From Portunus trituberculatus (Eukaryota; Arthropoda; Malacostraca; Decapoda; Portunidae): a DNA stretch of 64,000 bases. This document shows, piece after piece, positions 10,045-21,737 of the stretch. Position numbers and translations under genes: made by a program. Each line of letters starts with the position of its first letter. Positions within the stretch are counted from its first letter, which is position 1. The stretch lies in the NCBI RefSeq assembly GCF_017591435.1, contig NW_025541370.1, positions 165,733 to 229,732 on the forward strand. Direction: 5' to 3'. The notes beneath the pieces were generated by a model that saw nothing but the letters and a program-made list of their open reading frames with translations, was not told the origin of the DNA and made no database searches.

Positions 10045-10055
10045 TGTGTGTGTGT
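9767..10055. repeat. (TG)n, spacer, (GA)n and (TG)n tracts
   Basis: (TG)n occupies 9767-9805 and pure (GA)n runs from about 9960 to 10041, followed by a short (TG)n. The spacer between them is conserved in B. In B a LINE fragment is inserted in the first tract. Confidence 0.9.
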
Positions 10056-10076
10056 TTGGCCTGCAAGAGAACAATA

Positions 10077-10324
10077 TAATTGGTTAATTTGACCTGCATG
10101 AAAAAAAGAAAGATTAGTTTGACCTGCATGAGAAAAAGAAAGATTAGTTTGACCAGCAAGAGCAAAAGAGAAAGATTAGTCTGTCCTGCATAAGAAAAAG
10201 AAAAACATTAGTTTGACCTGTAAGAGAGAGAAAGATTAGTTTGTCCTGCCAGAGAAAAGGAGAGATATTAGTTTGACCAGTAAGAAATAAGTATTAATTA
10301 GACCTGTAAAAAAAATAATAATAA

Positions 10325-10328
<4 letters not shown>
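10077..10328. repeat. ~33 bp minisatellite, GTTTGACCTGCATGAG type
   Basis: About eight diverging units of TTAGTTTGACCTGCATGAGA followed by AAAAGAAAGA. Copy B has only about two units (46408-46475) and then jumps to sequence equivalent to 15328, so this minisatellite marks the breakpoint of a 5.2 kb difference. Related units also begin segment B at 37275-37370. Confidence 0.8.

Positions 10329-10366
<38 letters not shown>
10329..10366. repeat. (CA)n microsatellite
   Basis: A CA tract directly joins the third copy of module M, in the same arrangement as at 823-851. Confidence 0.9.
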
Positions 10367-10368
<2 letters not shown>

Positions 10369-11148
10369 CGCTTATTTTAGGCAAAAGTCAAGATAGAACC
10401 ATTTCCTCACCTTTTCCATACTTCCATCCAGCTTGTACAGAACACTGCCTCTGTGCGGCTCTAGTCATCAGCAGCCAGTGTGTCTGCGGTCATCTCTTCA
10501 GAACACGCACCAACACAGCCCAGACCACTGAACGCACCTACCACGCAACCCTGGAACAACAAAAAATGCTATATCAAACCACACACCCAAAAAATAAATA
10601 AAACTAAAAAAGTGATAAGAAACTGTAAATCATTTCACTAACCGTACTAAACCCAATCATTCACGTACCATATGATGATAGCACGTGCACGCCCGCCACA
10701 GCCAGCCAGCCAGCTACGCCGCCACCACCACCACCACCAGCACGAGGCTCCAGGATCGCCGCCACGGTGCGCTAACCAGGGCATTACTGGGGAAGACTAG
10801 ATAATTAACATGTACCTGGAAGAGAAGGTTAGTTTGTACCTGGAAGAGAATGGTTAGCCGCGCCGCCTATCGCCCTATGCCTAACGCCTAGGAAACAGTA
10901 ATTTGTACTTTACTTTATTCCGAAGGGTTGCTCCAGCGGTGTCAGTCCCACGGTGTGACCTGTGATACGGGTACTCACCTGTAAAGAGGAGAAGGAGGGA
11001 GTTAGTGTGGTGTGGTTATCAAAGCTACTATTTCATTATTAACGAAGGTCAGTATTGGAGTCACGTGGTTCAGGTTAATGCTTAGTACTTTATTGCAGTG
11101 ATAATGAGGCTTAAATAACAACCTCAACTTACCAAATCCAACGCGAGG
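10367..11148. repeat. Module M, diverged copy
   Basis: It matches 851-1467 with substitutions and extra sequence, including a ~150 bp insertion around 10607-10740 that carries a (CCA)n and CCAGCCAGCCAG tract. It shares the CGCCTATCGCCCTATGCC core and the CCAAATCCAACGCGAG end. It is absent from segment B at this position. Confidence 0.75.
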
Positions 11149-11860
11149 AAGACGCATTCAATAGGATAAACTAACACACACTATCTATCACTACACTAAC
11201 CGCGACGCCACGCACGCACGCACACACAATGAACCGCACTCGCCCGCCGCCATAAGACAAAAGGCCGAGGATTTGTTCAGCTGGTGTGGGATCACCTCGG
11301 CTGTCTTCGAATGTGCTGCCCTTCCTTTGGCTGACACACGCCCACCTCACGCCCTCATATCCACACCGCACTATAACATCACACTATATAAATTTGTGCT
11401 CACTGAGACACATTTCAGCGCTAACAAAAAAAAATGAGATTGGTGGGAGATTAATCATATACCGCACTCGATTTGTTTTCTTGCCATACTTTCGCACAGG
11501 GACATGGAACAAGAGGCTGCTAACTGCTTGTTATCCTCACGCCACACACTCCCCCTTTCCCCTCCTGGCTGCCTTCCTTTGACCCCATCCACCCTGCCGG
11601 GCTACCTTCAACCTTCCGCCTCCCTTCCCTCATCCCTGCTTCTCCGTCACGTAGAGGCTACCCAACGCCAGCTCCCTTTTAGCCATGTTCTAATCTTCCT
11701 TTATCGTATGTCTAGTGGCCATGGCGTTAATACTAGCCTTTGTGATACAGAGCCTAATGTTACAAAATACAGCTGGTCTTGATCAACGAGTATCGATAAC
11801 TTATAGGAGAGGAGAGCTCGCTAGTGTTCAAGAGTAAGTGAGGCGTGCGCGGCGCGCCTT
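11149..11860. other. Unique sequence present only in copy A
   Basis: It includes a short (GCAC)n run, a TATATAAA box-like sequence near 11385 and GC-richer DNA. A minus-strand open frame of 66 codons at 11171-11371 has no recognisable domain. No gene is called. Confidence 0.35.
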
Positions 11861-14710
11861 CTAATACTACTACTACTACTACTACTACTAATAATAATAA
11901 TAATAAATACTTTATTGTCACATAAAATACATGAAAATTGCTTCTTGAGCTCTCAGTAAAAGTGATAAAACCACACATATGTCATACACTCCTCGTACTG
12001 CCTAATGAATACACACTGGTCATTTACAAGCCATAGGAACAAACCCGGTCTGTGCTACTGGTAGATTCTCTGCTGCTCATTTAACATTTTTATACTGCTA
12101 GGTACAAATGATCTTGAATATCTTGATGTTCTACAGTGACCTCAACCTCCTTCCAGAGAGTAACATTTGATAATATTGGTTTAAAGGATGAATGGGATCA
12201 TGTCGTACTACCTCACATCTCCGGACAGTTGCTTTCTTATAAATTTCTACAAGAGGGGTGATGTTCTGCACCCCAAGTTTCCCACAGTTCTTCATTATTT
12301 TACTAAGTTTATTTTTCAATTCAAGGTTTCAATTTCCATACCAGCAAGTCATGTTAAACTAAAGAACAGATTGTATTATTGCTGAATAGAATATATCCAT
12401 AATCTTTCTGTCAATTCTTAGTTTACTTAATTGTCTTACAAACTACATTCTAGATTTTTTTTTTTTTTTGTATTGTAAAGTGTCTCATCATTATTACTAA
12501 AAGAAAATTTATCATCAATTATTGTTCCTAAGTATTTATATTCCTGGACTCGCTCCACCATCTCACCATTTACAAACAGAGGAGGGTGATCATATAATGA
12601 AGTGCTGTAGTCTACGACCATCTCTTTTGTTTGTTTTTTACATTTAACTCTAAAAAGTTGGTGGTGCACCAATCCACAAAGTTTTCCACCTCCTCTCGGT
12701 ATGCAGTGTCATCATTACCACACCGACCCACAAGGACAGTATCGTCAGCATACTTAAACAACCGGCAGTTCACATCCCGACACACACAGTCACTTGTGTA
12801 TATAGTAAAAAGTATGGGTGACAACACACAACCCTGAGGAGCACCTGTGTTTGTAATGACGACACTCGATTTTGCACCCTGAAAGCTGACATATTGTGGT
12901 CTATGAGTCAAGAAATTATTAATCCATAAAATCAAGTTAGAATTTTCGTTAATGTTTCTCAGTTTACTCATCATTAGGTGAGGCTGAATTGTATTAAGAG
13001 CGCTCGTAAAGTCTTTGTAAAGTTTCCTAACAGTGTTTAAAACTGGAGGGATTTTCTTTATCTAAAAAAATGAAAACAGTCAGTGAAGGACAGGGTTGCA
13101 TCCTCAACACACCGGTTTTTGGTATAAGCAAATTGATAATTATCTACAAAATGGGTAACCTGCTCTAACAATATATGTTGAAGTATTTTTTCAAGATATT
13201 TCATGATGACAGATGTTAAAGCTACCGTGCGATAATCATTCTTACACATAGTCGGTGATTTCTTTGGTATCGGTATAACTTCAGATGTTTTCCATATTGC
13301 TGGTATGTAAGCTTCATCAAGTGATTGCTCAAAGATCCTACACAAAATTGGAGCTAATGGTTCCTTACACATTCTCAGGAAATTGCCATTGATCTGATCT
13401 GGACCTGACACTTTTCCTGTCTTAATTGATTGTACACTTTTAAGTACATTTGCCTCTGAAGTTATTACAGTTTTTGAATCATTTGCATTCTGTAGCTGAT
13501 TGATAATAACAGAAGATTCCTGTGAAAAGACATATTTATCAAATCTTGAATAAAAAACATTGAAGTCATTACAAAAATCTTTAGAATTGTTTACAATGTG
13601 ACTACCTGCACTTTTTTTGCATACCTGTTAATTGCTTAATACCATTCCATGCTGACTTTGTGTCTTTTGGAAACATATTTTCCACCTTTTATTTATATCT
13701 ATCTTTACACACTTTAATTGCTGTATCAATTTCCTTTGAACACTTTTTGCTCCAGTTTTATCATTTATGCCATAGCAATATTTTTTCTTATTTATTAGTT
13801 CTTTTAGTTCCTTTGTAACCCATGGTTTGTTGTTTGGAAAACATCTCATTTTCTTTGTCGGTACAACATTGCTTATGCAAAAGTGCAAATAGGAATTTAA
13901 TACATCCACATTTTTGTCTAGAGTCCCTGCTGTCATATAAAATATCAAAATCTGTTGCTTCCATACATCCTAAAAGGGTATCATTGACATCTTTGTTCCA
14001 CGTGTATATTAATTTTTCAGCTGGCTTACTACGCTTCAATAATTGTCTGTATACTGGCGTAAGCAGACACATATTATGGTCAGAGATACCCAATGGCTCT
14101 AGTTTCTTGGCCACATAGCTATTTCGAACATTACAAAAGAATGGATCTAATAATTTATCGTCTCTTGTTGGGAAACTTATAAATTGTTGGAAATGGGGGA
14201 TACTTTTTCTAAAATCAGTGATTAAAATCCCCTGTTATAATCTTAACAGCATCTGAATCACTATTTTCCATTTTTCTAACCACTTCAGATAGAATATTCT
14301 CAGCCTCCTTTGCATCAGAACTCGGAGGGATGTATACGGTACTACAATAACATATATTTTGTTAAATTCTCGAGGTAGATAAAAAGGCCTCAGAGATAGA
14401 TAGTACTATATACTCAATATTACCATTGCAGCATTTCTCGTACATGGAAACATCACTACACCATTTGCTGTTGATATAAGCACAAACGCCACCTCTGCTC
14501 GACTTGCCTGAATCAACAGTCCTGTCACCTCGCATTAATGTAAAACCATCTAAAGTAAAGGCAGAGTCGGGATCTTTATCTTCTTGGAGTCAAGTCTCTG
14601 TTAAACATATCAAAGAAGATTCTCTAAAGGACCAATCCCACCTTACAAGTCCATGTAATTCATCAATCTTGTTTCTTAACTCTTGCATTAGAGAGGTGGA
14701 CAGAATAGTG
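11861..14710 (-). mobile_element. Non-LTR retrotransposon, 5'-truncated and inactivated
   Basis: On the minus strand the domains run in order. The endonuclease has LICLTET near 14600, VDSGKSSRGGVCAYINSKWC near 14480, YIPPSSDAKEAENIL and GDFNH near 14270, and GISDHN near 14080. A linker with PNNKPWVTKELK lies at 13628-13948. The RT fingers have WKTSEVIPIPKK at 13058-13411. The RT palm has TGAPQGCVLSPILF and catalytic KYADDTVLVG at 12612-12974, then VERVQEYKYLGTIID. A C-terminal domain with DPIHPLNQYYQMLLSGRR lies at 12131-12319. Frameshifts separate the blocks, at least one stop replaces the Trp after LTET, and ORF1 is missing. The 3' end is TGACAATAAAGTATTT followed by an (ATT)n/(AGT)n tail (11865-11905). 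The domain set fits the jockey/CR1/Rex1 assemblage; the exact clade was not determined. The whole element is absent from segment B. Confidence 0.9.
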
Positions 14711-14850
14711 GTGAAGGATTGAGAGTACTGGTTAACTCTTGCATTGGAGAGGTGGACAGAATAGTGGTGAAGGATTGAGAGTACTGGTTAACTCTTGCAT
14801 TAGAGAGATGGACAGAATAGTGGTGAAGAATTGAGAGTACTAGTTAAACT
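14678..14850. repeat. 56 bp tandem repeat, three units
   Basis: Unit starts at about 14681, 14737 and 14793 (TCTTGCATTAGAGAGGTGGA type), so the period is exactly 56. It abuts the 5' (right) end of the minus-strand LINE, and the first unit overlaps its coding remnant, so it may have formed after insertion. Confidence 0.85.
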
Positions 14851-16740
14851 GTGTACATTACTGCTTGCCAGTTACCTTATTTCACACCAAAGCCACCTAT
14901 AACCGTAAGCAAACAACTCTCAAACCACGTGCTTTCAAACTCGTCTCAGTGCTACCACTGCCTGGTTGTGGTATTTCATATCCTATTTAGGGTGATCTAA
15001 TGACACGCTCACCATATGTACTGACTTCCAACTATGCTTAATTAGGTACCGCTACTCCTATCAACTCTTCTTTCTGCTATTAGAGGTCACTGTAGGCATG
15101 TATATACTAGATATTTAACAAATACTATCACAAAAAATAACCACCAACACTAGGAGGGAATAATAAATTCTTAGCTGCATATAATAGTATATGAGATCCT
15201 ATTCTCACTCTATAAAGAATCGCTCATTGTTCCAAGTCAAGAAAATGTTTATTTCATACAAAGGCTTATAACATCAGTAAAGAAGTCAAACTATCTAATA
15301 TACACATCCCCAAAGGTACATACAATGTATGTGTGGATGTACCTTTTTGTAGTGTGTTGAGTCAACACTTATAATAAAGGTAGCAGAGAAAAACAATGGT
15401 TTATTTGTGTTTTTATTTCCTGTTTAGTATCTAAATATGATATTTAAACAATAATGAATACTTCAATGTATTAATCATGCTGTGTCTCATCATAATTGTT
15501 ATCATTGTTCTAAAAATGTTGAAGACAAAACTATAAGTCAGGGTACTCTAGTCTCTCAATCCTAATGATGATCAAAACTGTAAGGGAAACTGTGTCTTAC
15601 ATGATAAGGGTGTTAACCTCAGGCAACACACAAACAAACAAACAAAGGGCTCTCACAAAATAATAACAAGGTGGGAGGCCCAACTTAGTTTGAAATGTGT
15701 CTTAACCCTTAATTCTCTTCCAAAGGGATTACTTTGAAAAAAAAGTGAAAAAGTTAAGCAGTGAAAAATTGACATTTGAGTAATTATCAGGATAATGGGT
15801 AGGAATGACGTGTAGGAGGGGCTTAGTTTCACAGAACAGAAAATACTTGAGTCACTAATGATTATAATGGAACACATGCAGCATGTTGAGTGAATTTCAG
15901 TTTTTTGAAGCATACACAATAAATGTAACAAGCAAAAGAAGTAAGGTATATATAGAGAAAAGTCAATTGGTGTACATGCAGACAAAAGCTACATAGTTGA
16001 TCACATCAAGTATGCAAGATGCCACAACAGAGCATACACCATTACCACAGACCTCAGACATTATTAGCATTATATATCAGCGTTGAAACTAACACAATAA
16101 GCATATCACCATTCAAAGTTACAAAATAAAAGATGCATGTTTAAGCACCTAGAAGCAGGTGGGGGTGGTTTTGTGGGAATACCCACGTGTTTGTAAGCCC
16201 TAGCTACAGCCAAAATATCACTAAAGAGTATGTATGGAAAGCAGAGACGTCACACAAGCAAGTCAAATATACATTAAGCATTTCAACACATAGCTAGGTA
16301 TCCTACATCAATGCAAACAAACATGTTTCAATTCAGAAAAAAAAATCATACCATTGTCTTTCCATTCATGAAAACCAGTTAGACTGGCAATAAAGTATAT
16401 TTGGTCAAGGATATGAATATAATCAGTGAGGCAAAGCAAAAACAATGTAAAGCAAAGCAATACAAACTACACACAAGTGTAATAGGAAAACCTAAAGGTA
16501 ATAACATTCACTTCTCATGCACAAAACTGTACTACAACACAATAAGCACACTCTAGTATTGGTTCAACCTAAATCAAGCAAACACCACCATAGATACAAC
16601 ATACGACTAATTGTTACCTTGAAAAAAAGTATTCATGCACGACACACTAACAAACGAGGACTTAACAATAAACTTGCTTCAATATGGCCTTCACAGGCCA
16701 TATTGAAGCTGAAATCAATCAATCAAAAATATAATATCAT
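14851..16740. other. Non-coding sequence; right part shared with copy B
   Basis: From 15328 onward it matches 46478-47520, except that about 390 bp (15508-15900) are missing in B. It is AT-rich with no supported gene. Short open frames at 15653-15985 and 16517-16801 show no domain and are not conserved as frames. Confidence 0.5.
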
Positions 16741-16751
16741 AACAATATACA

Positions 16752-16870
16752 GCAAGTCCTCGTTATACGGTACATATGCGTTCCTGAAAACCTTAGCGTA
16801 AATCAAAATTACCGCATACCGAACCCATTACAACATGTAATAGTAAGGAATGCGTTCCAGCACGTCAAAA
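16752..16870 (+). mobile_element. Possible DNA-transposon end (pogo/Tigger-like)
   Basis: CAGCAAGTCCTCGTTATACG, then GGTACATATGCGTTCCTGAA. In B the start reads CAGTAAGTCCTCG. A CAG start followed by a CCTCGTT core is reminiscent of pogo/Tigger-type termini, but the matching opposite end was not found and it runs into a LINE fragment. Copies are at 47522-47645 and, truncated by the gap, at 55531-55625. Confidence 0.3.
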
Positions 16871-16889
16871 GTCACCCATACACAAATTA

Positions 16890-17749
16890 AAGCTACACAA
16901 GTTTCTTTGCAGACGACACAACACTTTTGAAGAAAGTTGGCTCGCACGATGATGGTGGAACTCTACAGCAGGACTTAGATAGACTATGGGAATGGAGGAA
17001 AAGATGGGAGATGGAATTCAACAGTAACAAAAGTAGCATAATGGAATTTGAGAAGAGAAAAATAGGATAACAAGACAATACAAATTTGGAGAAGAGAAGA
17101 TTGAGAAGGTGGAAAGTGAAAAGGACCTGGGAGTTCTCATAACAAAGGAAATGTCCCCCAATAAACATATCAATCAAATTGTTGGTGAGACCTACAACTT
17201 ACTGAGAAATATTACAATTGCATTCACATATATTGATGAAGATATGGTGAAAAAGTTATTGGCATCCTTGATCAGACCACGACTGGAGTATGCAGCAGTA
17301 CTGTGGTCACCTCACACCAGGAAGAATATCACCAAAATTGAAAGGCTACAAAGAGCGGCCACCAAACTGGCCCAAACCTTGTCGCCTCTTACGTATGAAA
17401 AGAGACTGGACTGACCAACACTGGAGCAGAGAAGAGAAAGAGGCGACCTGTTGACCATCTACAGAATAATGGATAATATGGAGCTTCCTGATAGGATGGA
17501 CCTGCTCAAGAGGGACACAAGGGACACAGGAGGACATGGACTAAAACTCACAAAAGACATTTACGGAAGAGACTTCAAGAAAAACAGCTTCCCCCATAGA
17601 GTGATATATATATGTAATGGACTGGACAGAGAGGTGGTATGTGCAAAGTCCACCACCACCACCACTTGAACACAAAATTAGACACTGTGAGATATAGAGA
17701 TGCGACAACACTACCATAGGCTTCCTTCCCGTAAAATACAACTAGGTAA

Positions 17750-17750
<1 letters not shown>
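16890..17750 (+). pseudogene. LINE RT palm to C-terminus (alpha-type), copy A
   Basis: It begins at the RT catalytic motif (FFADDTTLLKKVGSHDDGG), continues through LDRLWEWRKRWEMEFN, KVESEKDLGVLITKEMSPNK, LLASLIRPRLEYAAVLWSPH and LTYEKRLD, and ends NSFPHRVIYICNGLDREVV. A frameshift near 17050 and a stop after EKRLD break it. The 3' UTR ends AAAATACAACTAGGTAAATA and runs into (CA)n at 17752. The 5' part is missing. Copies are at 47655-48536 and 55640-56518. Confidence 0.85.

Positions 17751-17751
<1 letters not shown>

Positions 17752-17793
<42 letters not shown>
17752..17793. repeat. (CA)n microsatellite at a LINE 3' end
   Basis: It directly follows the alpha-type LINE terminus and directly precedes a beta-type fragment. 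In B and C the same site carries a SINE. Confidence 0.95.
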
Positions 17794-17795
<2 letters not shown>

Positions 17796-18236
17796 GAAAA
17801 TTAGAGAGACTACAAAAAATGGCTACAAGAATGGTTCCAGAATTTAAAGGGATGGCATATGAGGAGAGACTAAAGGCAATGGATCTACCAACCTTGGAGC
17901 AGAGAAGAGAGAAAGGGGATCTGATACAAGTTTATAAATTGATTAATGGAATGGATAAAGTGGATAATGAGAAACTGATCCTGAGAGAAGAATATGACTT
18001 TAGAAGCACAAGATCGTATAGTAAGAAACTAAGGAAGGGATGATGTCTGAGAGATGTTAAAAAATTTAGTTTCCCGCAAAGATGTGTTGAGACTTGGAAC
18101 AGTTTGAGTGAGGAAGTGGTGTCAGCAAAGAGTGTGCATAGTTTTAAAGAAATATTGGATAAGTGTAGATATGGAGACGGGACCACACGAGCATAAAGCC
18201 CAGGCCCTGTAAAACTACAACTAGGTAAATACACAC
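17794..18236 (+). pseudogene. LINE C-terminal fragment with 3' end (beta-type)
   Basis: It reads RLQKMATRMVPEFKGMAYEE, RLKAMDLPTLEQRREKGD and LIQVYKLINGMDKVDNEKL, then after a stop near 18043 CVETWNSLSEEVVSAKSVHS and the family end LDKCRYGDGTTRA. The 3' UTR ends ACTAGGTAAATACACACC. It begins abruptly at the CA tract. Confidence 0.85.
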
Positions 18237-19450
18237 CAATTTGGGAAATAATTACAAGTTCACTAAATGAAGTGAAAGTTCCACTAGAATGGAAGACAGC
18301 CAAGGTAATACCGATATTTTAAGGACGAAAGGCAACTGAACCACTAAACTACAGACCAGCGTCACTTACAAGCATTTTGGGGAAGTTGTGTCAAATAATT
18401 ATCAAAGAAAAATGGGTTAAACATCTGGAAGAAGAAAAAGTCATATAGAACAGACAATTGGGTTCAGGACAGGACGGTTATGTGTATCAAACTTATTAAG
18501 CTTCTATTCGAGAGTTACAGAAGGACTGGAAAGCAGAGACAGATGGTGGACACAGTATACCTGGACATGAAAAAGGCTTTTGATAAAGTCCCTCATGAAT
18601 GATTACTTTAGAAACTAGAGAACATAGGAGGATTGCAAGGAACCTTATCAGGATGGATAAGGGATTATTTGAAGGACAGGGAAATGAGAACTGTGATCAG
18701 AGATACATACTCAACTTGGGGTTAAGTAACCAGCAGAGTGCAACACTGGTCAGTGTTAGCCCCCATTATGTTCCAGATTTATGTAAATGACATTCACAAT
18801 GGGGTAAACAGTTATATTAATCTATTTGCTGATGATGCAAAGCTGCTAAGAGTTATCAAAACCAGGGAGGACGTTTTGCTGTTACAACAGGAAGATATAA
18901 ACAAGATCTATGAATGGAGCAGGAAGTGGAAATTGGAAATTAATGCCAAGAAATGTCACGTAATGGAACTAAGAAATAGTAAGAGAAGACCAGTATGGAA
19001 CTACCTGGTGGATAAGGAACAAATAATGAAGACGAAAGAGGAAATAGATCTGGGAGTGATTATACAGGAAAATCTGAACCCAAAAAACACATAAGCATGA
19101 TATTTGGATTATATATCATGTAAAATGTTGACAAATATAAGAATGACATTTCAATTCATGGACAAAGATATGATGAAAAAAAATCATTACAAGCATGATA
19201 CGCCCAAGGCTGGAATATGCAGCTGTAGTGTGGTCTCCACGAGTTCTGAAAAGGATATAAGAAGATTAGAACAGATACAGAAGATTGCTAAAAAGATGGT
19301 GTCAGAACTAAAGGATCTAATATACAAAGAATGGCTGAAGGAAATGTGACTGCCAACCTTACAAGATAGAAGAGAATGAGGGGACCTAATAACAATGTAC
19401 AAGATAGTCAATGGCATTGAAAAAAATAAACAAGGAAGACCTGGTGCTGG
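18237..19450 (+). pseudogene. LINE RT domain fragment (beta-type), copy A
   Basis: It begins in the RT fingers (VPLEWKTAKVIPIF, EPLNYRPASLTSILGKLC) and continues through the thumb-proximal core to the palm (VLAPIMFQIYVNDIHNGV, NLFADDAKLLRVIK) and EEIDLGVIIQENLNPKNT. It stops at MVNGIEKNKQGRPGAG. Multiple stops and frameshifts (for example near 18320, 18450 and 18600) make it inactive. Copies B and C lie at 49580-50790 and 57560-58770. The break at 19450 joins unrelated sequence. Confidence 0.88.
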
Positions 19451-19514
19451 TGATGGCGGTGGACAAAACGGGTGTGGTGACTTCAAATAAATCGGCGTGT
19501 CGTTTTCTGCGGAC
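19451..19514 (-). pseudogene. Exon-like block, partial third copy
   Basis: The minus strand keeps the acceptor (TTTGCAG) and the first residues VRRKRHADLFEV, then skips about 80 nt and resumes with VLSTAIT before running into LINE sequence. It differs from the other two copies by N to D in HANLFEV. It confirms that the 2957-3109 block is a dispersed repeat. Confidence 0.5.
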
Positions 19515-19516
19515 CT

Positions 19517-19592
19517 GCAAATATTTGGTTAGGTTAGATTAGGTTAGTTAAAATAAATAAATAAATAAATAAATAAAATTACAAGGTTGGGT
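19517..19592. repeat. TTAGG-like tract and (AAAT)n
   Basis: GGTTAGGTTAGATTAGGTTA is followed by seven or so AAAT units. It has the same neighbours as the tract at 3120-3180. Confidence 0.65.
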
Positions 19593-19594
19593 TA

Positions 19595-19882
19595 GACTGA
19601 AAGAAGAATATGACATTCAAACAACAAGATGGCATAGTAAAAAGCTGAGGAAGGACAGATGTCTGAGAGATGTTAAAAAATATAGTTTCCTGCAAAGATG
19701 TGTTGAGACGTGGAACAGTTTGGGTGAAGAAGTGGTGTCAGCAACGAGTGTGCAGAGTTTGAAAGAAAAATTGGATAAGTGTAGATATTGAGATGGGGCC
19801 ACACTAGCGTAAAGCCCAGGCCCTGTAAAACTACAACTAGGTAAATACACAAACACATAAACACACACACACACACACACCT
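19595..19882 (+). pseudogene. LINE C-terminal fragment with 3' end (beta-type)
   Basis: It reads TTRWHSKKLRKDRCLRDV, a stop, then CVETWNSLGEEVVSATSVQS and KEKLDKCRY. The 3' UTR ends ACTAGGTAAATACACAAAC and a short CA tract (19861-19880). The right part recurs at 22878-22936, directly after the N gap. Confidence 0.8.
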
Positions 19883-20110
19883 GTTGTATAGTATTTGCAG
19901 TGGCCTGGGTGAGTAGTGTAGACTCGTTTTTCATGAAATCAAGTGTTAGAGAATCATGAGTAAAGAAGAGATTCCATCTAAATGCAGGTATGAGACTACG
20001 GAAAGAATGAAAGAAGATGATGACTATGTTGATGAGGGAGTAAGCGCATTCGAAGGTTTTGATACAGAAAATACTTCACTATTCAAACAAATAGTGTGTA
20101 AACATGCGTT
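19883..20110 (+). other. Boundary segment with a 60-codon open frame (unknown), copy 1
   Basis: Between the LINE end and the Sat1 array lies ~220 bp that recurs at 22938-23166 and 51243-51484. It carries an ATG at 19956 opening MSKEEIPSKCRYETTERMKE and DDDYVDEGVSAFEGF, an acidic, charged sequence that then runs into satellite and stops at 20138. It could be the 5' end of a gene or transposase cut by the satellite, but no family is recognised. In copy 3 an indel near 51404 breaks the frame. Confidence 0.4.
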
Positions 20111-21737
20111 TTGTCTACATTTCTGTGTTTTGGTGTAAAAAAGGATGACAACTGTTAAAATAACATGTTTTTGTTACTTTTACTCTAATATCTCTATATT
20201 TGCTAGTTTTCGCACTAAAACACAAAATGCACACAAAACGCATCATTATACACTATTTGTTTAAGGAAGTGAAATATTTCAAAAATGGGTTATTATGATT
20301 TCCTGCATTTTATGCACTAAAACACAGAAACGCAGGCAAAATGCATGATAATACACTATTTGTTTAAGGAAATGAATTATGTCAACAATGGGTTATTTTG
20401 GTATTTTCCAGCATTTTATGCACCAAAACTCAGAGAAGCAGGCAAAACACTATATTTGCTAAAATGTCTTATTTATGTGTGTTTCAGATGTTTTATGGGA
20501 AAAAAAAAAAAACTCAATTGAAAATTTTGTATATTCAAGTAATTTTTCATGTTTATGCCTCAAAACGATAAAATTGATGAAAATAAGGCAATATAGAGAA
20601 ACCAAAGAAAGAGGAACAAAAAAGTCTTATTTTAGTAGTTTCCAGATTTTTTTTGCACCAAAACACACAAAAACAGGCAAAACACATGAATAAAACTGTT
20701 TGCTTAAAGAACTGATATATGTAAAACATGGGTTATTTTGTGTTTTCCAATATTTTATGCACGAAAACTTAGAAATGCTGGCAAAACACTATATTTGTAT
20801 GTCTTATATACGCGTTTTAAGGTGTTTCATGTAAAAAAAAAGGTTTTCATAAAACACCTTAAAACACAAAAATAAGACGTTTTAACAAATATAGTTTTGC
20901 CTGCATTTCTGAGTTTTTGTATAAAATGCCGGAATACACCAATATAACTCATTTTAACATATTTCTGTTCCTAAAACAAATATTGTGTAAGATTCGTTTT
21001 GCCTGCATATACCTCAGAACGATAAAATTGATGAAAATAAGGCAATATAGAGAAACCAAAGTAAATATAACAATAACGTGTTATTTTAGTAGTTTCAGCA
21101 TTTTTTGCACTAAAACACAGAAACATAGGCAAAACGCATGATAAAATACTTTGTTTAGGGAACTGAATTATGGCAACAATAGGTTATATTATTGTTTTCC
21201 AGCATTTTATGCACCAAATCTCAAAAATGCAGGCAAAACACTATATTTGTTAAAATATTTTATATATGTGTTTTTAAGATGTTTTATGTAAAAAAAAAAA
21301 AAAGAACTATTGAAAGTTTTGTATATTCAAGTCATTTTACATTTCTATACTTCAAAACGATAAAATTCATGAAAAGCCAATATAGAGACAACCAAAGAAA
21401 AATTAAGAAAAACTTGTTAGTTTAGTAGTTTTCAGCTTTTTTTTCACCAAAACATAGAAAAGCAGGCAAAACACATGAATAACACTATTAGCTTAAAGAA
21501 CTGATATATGTCAAACATGGGTTATTTTGGTGTTTTCAAACATTTTATGCACCAAAACTCAGAAATGCTGGCAAAACATTATATTTGTTAGAATGTCCTA
21601 TTTATGTGTTTTTAAAAAGGTGTTTTATGAAAAAGATAAAATAAATTTTTTTTTCATAAAACACCTTAAAAACACATAAATAAGATATTTTAACAAGTAT
21701 AGTGTTTTTCCTGCATTTCTGAGTTTTGGTGTATAAA
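20110..21737. repeat. Sat1 satellite array (AT-rich, mixed orientation)
   Basis: Tandem ~340 bp monomers contain paired copies of the motif AAAACACAGAAATGCAGGCA and end in GGTGTTTTATG plus poly-A. Forward monomers run to about 20840 and from 20990 to 21640. Inverted half-monomers follow poly-A/T junctions near 20840 and 21645. The block matches 23170-24817 across the gap. Small open frames here are by-products of the repeat. Confidence 0.9.

Noticed and set aside
11171..11371. Minus-strand open frame containing RKGSTFEDSRGDPTPAEQ
   Set aside because: No family recognised, no splice support, and present in only one of the two segment copies.
15653..15985. Minus-strand 110-codon frame rich in Leu/Phe/Ser
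   Set aside because: No domain, and most of it is deleted in copy B without sign of constraint.
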